Shown here piece by piece: positions 6,103-9,607 of a DNA stretch of 9,607 nt. Made by a program: the position numbers and the translations under genes. The notes below the pieces were generated by a model. The model was given only the letters and a program-made list of their open reading frames with translations. It ran no database searches and was not told the origin of the DNA. How positions within the stretch are numbered: the stretch's first letter is position 1; the number at the start of each line of letters is the position of its first letter. This DNA is from JBOHER01 sp050701115 (GTDB lineage Bacteria > Actinomycetota > Actinomycetes > Mycobacteriales > Pseudonocardiaceae), in contig JBOHER010000118.1 in NCBI GenBank assembly GCA_050701115.1, positions 1 to 9,607 on the forward strand, in the 5' to 3' direction.

Positions 6103-7064
6103 GCGAGATCGTGCACGCGGCCGAACGCATTGCCGCACAAGGTAACTCCGCTCCCCGACTGGGTCGTGACCCGGTCAATCAGGCCCTGATCAACAACTGG
6201 GTGGAAGCGCTCGGCGACACCAACCCGGTGTATACCGACCCGGAGTTCGCCGCGGCTTCCGTGCACGGCGGACTGGTCGCGCCTCCGGCGATGGCGCAGG
6301 TCTGGACCATGCACGGGCTGCACGGCACGCGGGCCGATGACGACCCGCTGCGCGCCATGATGTCGTTGCTGGACGAAGCGGGCTTCACCTCGGTGGTGGC
6401 GACCAATTCCGAGCAGACCTACCATCGCTATCTGCGTCCCGGCGAGCAGGTAGCCGCGTCGACCCGGTTGGAGAGCGTGGTCGGCCCGAAGCACACCGCG
6501 CTCGGCGAAGGGTGGTTCGTCACCACCCGCACCACCTGGTCGGTCGGTGCGGAGATCGTCGCGGAGATGGTCTTCCGGGTGCTGAAGTTCAAGCCTCCCG
6601 GTTCATCGGATGGAGCACCTGCCAGGTCCACATCGGAGGGTGCTCGTATCATTGACGCCCGCGAATACGCGGCCGGGGTGCTCCGGCCGGTCATCTCGCG
6701 GGACACCGAGTTCTTCTGGGCGGGTACCAGGGTCGGTGAACTACGTATCCAGCGGTGGCAGGATACGCTGCGCCATCCGCCGGGGCCGGTGGATCCGAGC
6801 GGGGATCTGACGACGACTCCGGACTACATCGTGGCCGGCGGGTCAGGCACGGTGTACAGCTTCGTCGTGCATCACCACCCCAAGGTGCCCGGCAAGAAGC
6901 TGCCCTTCGTGGTGGCGCTCGTCGAACTGGAAGAAGGAGTCCGGGTGCTCGGCGAGCTCATCGACGTCGATCCTGATGACGTCCATATAGGACTTTCGGT
7001 GCGGGTGGTGTTCCTGCGCATCGACGATGAACTCACGCTCCCCGCGTGGGAGGTGGCTTCATGA
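6099..7064 (+). CDS. chsH2: ChsH2: MaoC-like hydratase subunit fused to DUF35 domain
   Basis: This 321-residue protein has two parts. Residues 1 to about 165 are a MaoC-like hot-dog domain that pairs with ChsH1 to hydrate the C17-C20 double bond of 3-oxo-4,17-pregnadiene-20-carboxyl-CoA. Residues about 195-321 are a DUF35 domain that in characterised systems binds the aldolase Ltp2. The hydratase motif reads GDTNPVY, with Tyr where active MaoC proteins have His, so this subunit is probably not catalytic. The DUF35 part has the usual FFWAGTRVGELRIQR, LRHPPGP and GSGTVYSF landmarks. However, the whole protein has no cysteine, so the Cys4 zinc ribbon common in DUF35 proteins is absent. GAGGG at 6087-6091 is 7 nt before the ATG. 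It overlaps both neighbours by ATGA. Domain assignment is confident. Confidence 0.92.
   Translation: MSEIVHAAERIAAQGNSAPRLGRDPVNQALINNWVEALGDTNPVYTDPEFAAASVHGGLVAPPAMAQVWTMHGLHGTRADDDPLRAMMSLLDEAGFTSVVATNSEQTYHRYLRPGEQVAASTRLESVVGPKHTALGEGWFVTTRTTWSVGAEIVAEMVFRVLKFKPPGSSDGAPARSTSEGARIIDAREYAAGVLRPVISRDTEFFWAGTRVGELRIQRWQDTLRHPPGPVDPSGDLTTTPDYIVAGGSGTVYSFVVHHHPKVPGKKLPFVVALVELEEGVRVLGELIDVDPDDVHIGLSVRVVFLRIDDELTLPAWEVAS
7048..7053 (+). promoter_or_regulatory. Ribosome binding site deciding the chsH1 start
   Basis: GGGAGG lies 7 nt before the ATG at 7061. This fixes the start there rather than at the in-frame GTG at 7046, which would place the ribosome site inside the gene. The ATG overlaps the chsH2 stop as ATGA. 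Confidence 0.75.
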
Positions 7065-7492
7065 GGACATTGCGAGCATCCGAGGTAGCCGTCGGCACCG
7101 AACTGCCCCAACTGGTCATCGAGGCCACACCGACCTTCGTGGTCAGCACCGCGATCGCCACTCGCGACTTCCAGGACGTGCACCATGACCGGGATTCCGC
7201 GGTGGCGCGCGGGTCGAAGGACATCTTCGTCAACATCCTCACCGATACCGGTCTGGTGCAACGGTTCGTCACCGACTGGGCAGGACCCGAGGCACTGGTG
7301 CGCTCGGTCCAGATCAAGCTGGGCGTTCCGTGCTACGCCTACGACACCATCACCTTCAGCGGGCGGGTGACCGAACGGATCGACGTGGACGGTGAACAGC
7401 GGTTCGTCGTCGAGGTGACCGGTCGGGACAGCCTCGGTGATCACGTGAGCGGAACCGTGCAGATCGCGTTGCCGGTACAGGAGGATCGATGA
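7061..7492 (+). CDS. chsH1: ChsH1: MaoC-like enoyl-CoA hydratase catalytic subunit
   Basis: This 143-residue hot-dog protein forms, with the MaoC part of ChsH2, the heteromeric hydratase that adds water to the C22 steroid enoyl-CoA, giving the 17-hydroxy product used by Ltp2. The segment ATRDFQDVHHDRDSA carries Asp36 and His41, matching the Asp/His pair I recall as catalytic in M. tuberculosis ChsH1 (Asp29/His34). The stretch NILTDTGLVQRFVTDWAGPE is almost as in the mycobacterial protein by memory, which makes the identification strong. The start is fixed by a strong GGGAGG site. The stop overlaps the ltp2 ATG by 4 bp. Length is somewhat more than the mycobacterial protein, owing to a longer N-terminus. 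Confidence 0.93.
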   Translation: MRTLRASEVAVGTELPQLVIEATPTFVVSTAIATRDFQDVHHDRDSAVARGSKDIFVNILTDTGLVQRFVTDWAGPEALVRSVQIKLGVPCYAYDTITFSGRVTERIDVDGEQRFVVEVTGRDSLGDHVSGTVQIALPVQEDR

Positions 7493-8661
7493 CGCTGTCC
7501 GGGAAGGCCGCGATCGTAGGCATAGGAGCGACCGAGTTCTCGAAGGACTCCGGTCGCAGCGAACTCAGGCTCGCGGCGGAGGCGGTCCGGGCTGCGCTGG
7601 GCGATGCCGGTCTCCAGCCATCCGATGTGGACGGTCTGGTGTCGTTCACGATGGACACCAGCGCCGAGATCGCCATCGCGCGCGAACTCGGCATCGATGA
7701 GCTGACCTTCTTCAGCCGCATCCACTACGGCGGGGGAGCGGCCGCGGCCACTGTGCAGCAGGCCGCGATGGCGGTGGCCACCGGCGTCGCCGGCGTCGTG
7801 GTGGCCTACCGGGCGTTCAACGAGCGCTCCGGGGATCGATTCGGCCAAGTGTCGGCCGCCGCGGCGCAGCAGGTGAACAGTTCGGGCGTGGACAACAGTT
7901 TCCACTACCCGATGGGGATCGCGACCCCGGCGGCCACGGTGGCGATGCTCGCCCGCCGATACATGCACGACTACGGCGCGAGCAGCGAGGACTTCGGCCG
8001 GATCGCCGTGGCCGATCGCAAGCATGCCGCGACGAATCCGAACGCATGGTTCTTCGAGCAGCCGATCACCCTCGCCGATCATCAGGCTTCGCGCTGGGTA
8101 GCCGAGCCGCTGCACCTGCTCGACTGCTGTCAGGAGACCGATGGCGGCGTCGCCCTGGTGATCACCAGCGTGCAGCGGGCCCGCGACCTGCCGCACCCGC
8201 CCGCGGTGATCGCCGCCGCTGCACAGGGCAGCGGACCGGATCAGTACGTGATGACCAGTTACTACCGGGACGAACTCGCCGCGTTGCCCGAGATGGGCGT
8301 GGTGGGCCGCCAGCTGTGGGGGCAGTCCGGTATCACGCCGACGGATGTGGACGTCGCGGTGCTCTACGACCATTTCACGCCGTATGTGCTGATGCAGTTG
8401 GAGGAGCTGGGATTCTGCGGCCGCGGCGAGGCGAAGGACTTCATCGCGGGCGACACCCTTGAACTGAACGGTGCGTTGCCGTTGAACCCGCATGGCGGCC
8501 AACTGGGGGAGGCCTACATCCACGGGATGAACGGCATCGCCGAGGGCGTCCGCCAGGTGCGCGGAACGGCGGTTAACCAGGTCGTCGAGGTGGACAGCGT
8601 GCTGGTGACCGCGGGCACCGGGGTCCCGACAAGCGGGCTGGTCCTGACCGCTGGTGACTGA
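7489..8661 (+). CDS. ltp2: Ltp2: thiolase-like steroid side-chain aldolase
   Basis: This 390-residue thiolase-fold protein is the retro-aldolase that ends side-chain removal. With the DUF35 domain of ChsH2 it cleaves 17-hydroxy-3-oxo-4-pregnene-20-carboxyl-CoA to androstenedione and propionyl-CoA. Its length matches Rv3540c (about 386). The thiolase nucleophile Cys is missing: the corresponding stretch reads HYGGGAAAATVQQ, as expected of non-thiolytic family members. Tyr293 (VLYDHFTPYV) and Tyr343 (GEAYIHGMNG) are 50 residues apart, the spacing I recall for the two catalytic tyrosines of the Thermomonospora enzyme. The C-terminal NPHGGQLGEAY segment is typical. AGGAGG at 7479-7484 precedes the ATG. 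It is the last gene of the operon; no clear terminator follows. Confidence 0.94.
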   Translation: MTLSGKAAIVGIGATEFSKDSGRSELRLAAEAVRAALGDAGLQPSDVDGLVSFTMDTSAEIAIARELGIDELTFFSRIHYGGGAAAATVQQAAMAVATGVAGVVVAYRAFNERSGDRFGQVSAAAAQQVNSSGVDNSFHYPMGIATPAATVAMLARRYMHDYGASSEDFGRIAVADRKHAATNPNAWFFEQPITLADHQASRWVAEPLHLLDCCQETDGGVALVITSVQRARDLPHPPAVIAAAAQGSGPDQYVMTSYYRDELAALPEMGVVGRQLWGQSGITPTDVDVAVLYDHFTPYVLMQLEELGFCGRGEAKDFIAGDTLELNGALPLNPHGGQLGEAYIHGMNGIAEGVRQVRGTAVNQVVEVDSVLVTAGTGVPTSGLVLTAGD

Positions 8662-8771
8662 CCCTCACCCTAACTACTGAATGTCATCGCCTGGTTGCAG
8701 TCTGGTACTAGCCGGTGGATGTCTGCCAGGGTGGAGTTTCGGGATGCTTCCACGACCGGACAGAGGCAATC
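8662..8771. other. Intergenic gap after the operon, no clear terminator
   Basis: This 110-bp gap follows the ltp2 stop. I see only a weak imperfect pairing of CCTGG (from about 8690) with CCAGG (8726-8730) and no T-tract, so no good intrinsic terminator. No KstR-type box and no confident -10/-35 pair were found. Read-through from ltp2 into the next two genes is therefore possible. Confidence 0.4.
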
Positions 8772-8891
8772 ATGGACACGCCACGCCAACGCCGACTGTT
8801 CGCCGCCTTCTGCGGACAGTGCAGTTGCGGGTGCCCGGAGCGCTTCCGCGACGAAGCCGCTGATGAACAGCGTCGCGTCGTCATGGGTTGA
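8772..8891 (+). CDS. Small Cys-rich protein (39 aa), candidate metal-binding peptide
   Basis: A short frame from ATG 8772 to TGA 8889-8891 encodes 39 residues with the core FCGQCSCGCPERF (residues 13-25), four cysteines in a C-x2-C-x-C-x-C pattern. The N-terminus is basic (DTPRQRRL) and the C-terminus acidic then basic; there is no signal peptide or membrane segment. GAGG at 8763-8766 is 5 nt before the ATG. A GTG at 8715 is an in-frame alternative that would give 58 residues. The stop overlaps the ATG of the following membrane-protein gene as TGATG, which implies coupled translation. The cysteine cluster could bind zinc, copper or an iron-sulfur centre; I do not recognise a named family with certainty. 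A real gene is likely, given the ribosome site, coupling and the strikingly non-random Cys spacing. Confidence 0.65.
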   Translation: MDTPRQRRLFAAFCGQCSCGCPERFRDEAADEQRRVVMG

Positions 8892-9493
8892 TGAACGCGC
8901 CGATTCCGGTGCTGTGGGCGCTCAGCGCCGCTTTCGTGCTGCTCGCGGTGCCGTGTGTGTACCGGTTGGTTCTCGCGCATCCGGCGTCCGATCTGCGCTG
9001 CCAGGTCAACCGCGCCGACGAGCAGGTTGAAGCGCTGATGTACCTCGGCATGCTCGCGATGGTGAGCCCGCTGGGCGGGCCGATCCCGTTGGCCGGCTGG
9101 CAGGCGCTGTTTGGGCTGGCGGTACTGTGGACGGTCGCGTCCTGGGCGCTACGGCGCCGTCATGGGCAGGGGGTGTCCTGCGCGCCGTCGCGGTGCGGGC
9201 ATCACGCCATCTCGGTGATCGTCATGCTGGGCATGCTCATCGGTGCGGCGGGTCATACGGGGCACGGCGCCGATCCGTGGCTGACCCTGTCCGGCCACAG
9301 TGGATCGCTCGCTCTGACTCCGCTGGTGCTGCTCGCAACGATCTATCTCTGTGTCGACATAGCGCTCTGCATGGTGCGGATGGCTCGCGACAACACCGCC
9401 ACCACCCCCATCCTTTTCCGGCCTCGTGCACGGGAAGCCACCCGCGCCATCATGAGCGCCGCCATGGCCACCATGTTGCTGTCGATGACGTGA
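8891..9493 (+). CDS. DUF5134-like integral membrane protein
   Basis: This is a 200-residue protein with about six predicted membrane helices (roughly residues 6-26, 48-64, 68-86, 105-121, 139-163 and 184-199) and no cleavable signal peptide. The segment RADEQVEALMYLGMLAMVSP and the Met-rich C-terminus REATRAIMSAAMATMLLSM are features I associate with DUF5134, an actinobacterial family of unknown function. It contains Met-rich helices, a His cluster (CGHH at 102-105, GHTGHG at 121-126) and six cysteines. The ATG at 8891 shares its A with the stop of the preceding Cys-rich mini-ORF; a TTG at 8888 is a less likely start. It stands outside the steroid operon in function, though no terminator separates them. 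A metal-linked role is only a guess from the Met/His/Cys content. Confidence 0.82.
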   Translation: MNAPIPVLWALSAAFVLLAVPCVYRLVLAHPASDLRCQVNRADEQVEALMYLGMLAMVSPLGGPIPLAGWQALFGLAVLWTVASWALRRRHGQGVSCAPSRCGHHAISVIVMLGMLIGAAGHTGHGADPWLTLSGHSGSLALTPLVLLATIYLCVDIALCMVRMARDNTATTPILFRPRAREATRAIMSAAMATMLLSMT

Positions 9494-9520
9494 CAGATGG
9501 CTGCCTGCACTCTCGTGCGT

Positions 9521-9607
9521 GAAAGTTGTTTCTCCGGCAACCCTCAGCACTCACGAGGCAGCTCGGCACGCTCGTGAGTGCTGAGGGTTGCCCATGCAAC
9601 AACTTTC
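9521..9607. repeat. Long interrupted palindrome (10-bp + 21-bp stems) at right edge
   Basis: GAAAGTTGTT (9521-9530) is the reverse complement of AACAACTTTC (9598-9607). Inside it, 9537-9557 is a perfect 21-bp reverse complement of 9571-9591, with a 13-nt loop (9558-9570). The two stems are separated by a symmetric 6-by-6 mismatch (9531-9536 against 9592-9597). It begins 27 nt after the DUF5134 stop and may continue past the edge. There is no T-tract after the stem, so it is not a standard terminator. It could be a dispersed palindromic repeat, a miniature element or a large transcript-end hairpin. Confidence 0.85.

Noticed and set aside
4924..6138. A 404-codon minus-strand open frame opposite chsE2, longer than the real gene
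   Set aside because: Its product is rich in Arg, Gly, Pro and His with no recognisable domain. It mirrors the codon positions of a GC-rich gene, whereas the plus strand has clear acyl-CoA dehydrogenase motifs.
7441..8523. A 360-codon minus-strand open frame opposite ltp2
   Set aside because: Same shadow effect of high GC at third positions. No family motifs, while the plus strand encodes a complete Ltp2.

Overview
The window is GC-rich (I estimate near 70%, not counted) with dense actinobacterial coding. The family content (HSL-type esterase, WS/DGAT, a steroid side-chain operon, a DUF5134 membrane protein) points to a steroid-degrading actinomycete. I would guess Pseudonocardiales or another Nocardia/Amycolatopsis-like group, but the sequence alone does not fix the genus.

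Region by region: (1) 1-1295, minus strand: a LipO/LipC-type esterase that runs off the left edge and has a tandem-repeat C-terminal tail. (2) 1296-1371: a 76-bp divergent promoter region holding a perfect 18-bp palindrome that matches the KstR operator. (3) 1372-2811, plus strand: a WS/DGAT acyltransferase. The esterase/WS-DGAT divergent pair recalls Rv1426c/Rv1425 of M. tuberculosis. (4) 2815-3699, minus strand: an alpha/beta hydrolase, tail to tail with the WS/DGAT across 3 bp. (5) 3700-3823: a second divergent region with a second KstR-type operator. (6) 3824-8661, plus strand: a five-gene operon, chsE1(fadE28)-chsE2(fadE29)-chsH2-chsH1-ltp2, in the order of the mycobacterial igr locus but without cyp125 in front. 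Its last three junctions are 4-bp ATGA overlaps. (7) 8772-9493: a short Cys-rich ORF of 39 codons coupled by a TGATG overlap to a six-helix DUF5134-like membrane protein. (8) 9521-9607: a long interrupted palindrome reaching the right edge.

How the genes fit together: the operon encodes removal of the last three side-chain carbons of cholesterol-type steroids as propionyl-CoA. ChsE1-ChsE2 dehydrogenates the C22 pregnene-carboxyl-CoA, ChsH1-ChsH2 hydrates it, and Ltp2 with the DUF35 domain of ChsH2 does the retro-aldol cleavage to the 17-keto steroid. Both predicted KstR boxes lie in divergent promoters. The inference is that the neutral-lipid esterase and acyltransferase and the extra hydrolase are derepressed together with steroid breakdown. 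The most unusual points are the cysteine-free DUF35 domain of ChsH2, the unannotated Cys-rich mini-ORF coupled to DUF5134, and the terminal palindromic element.
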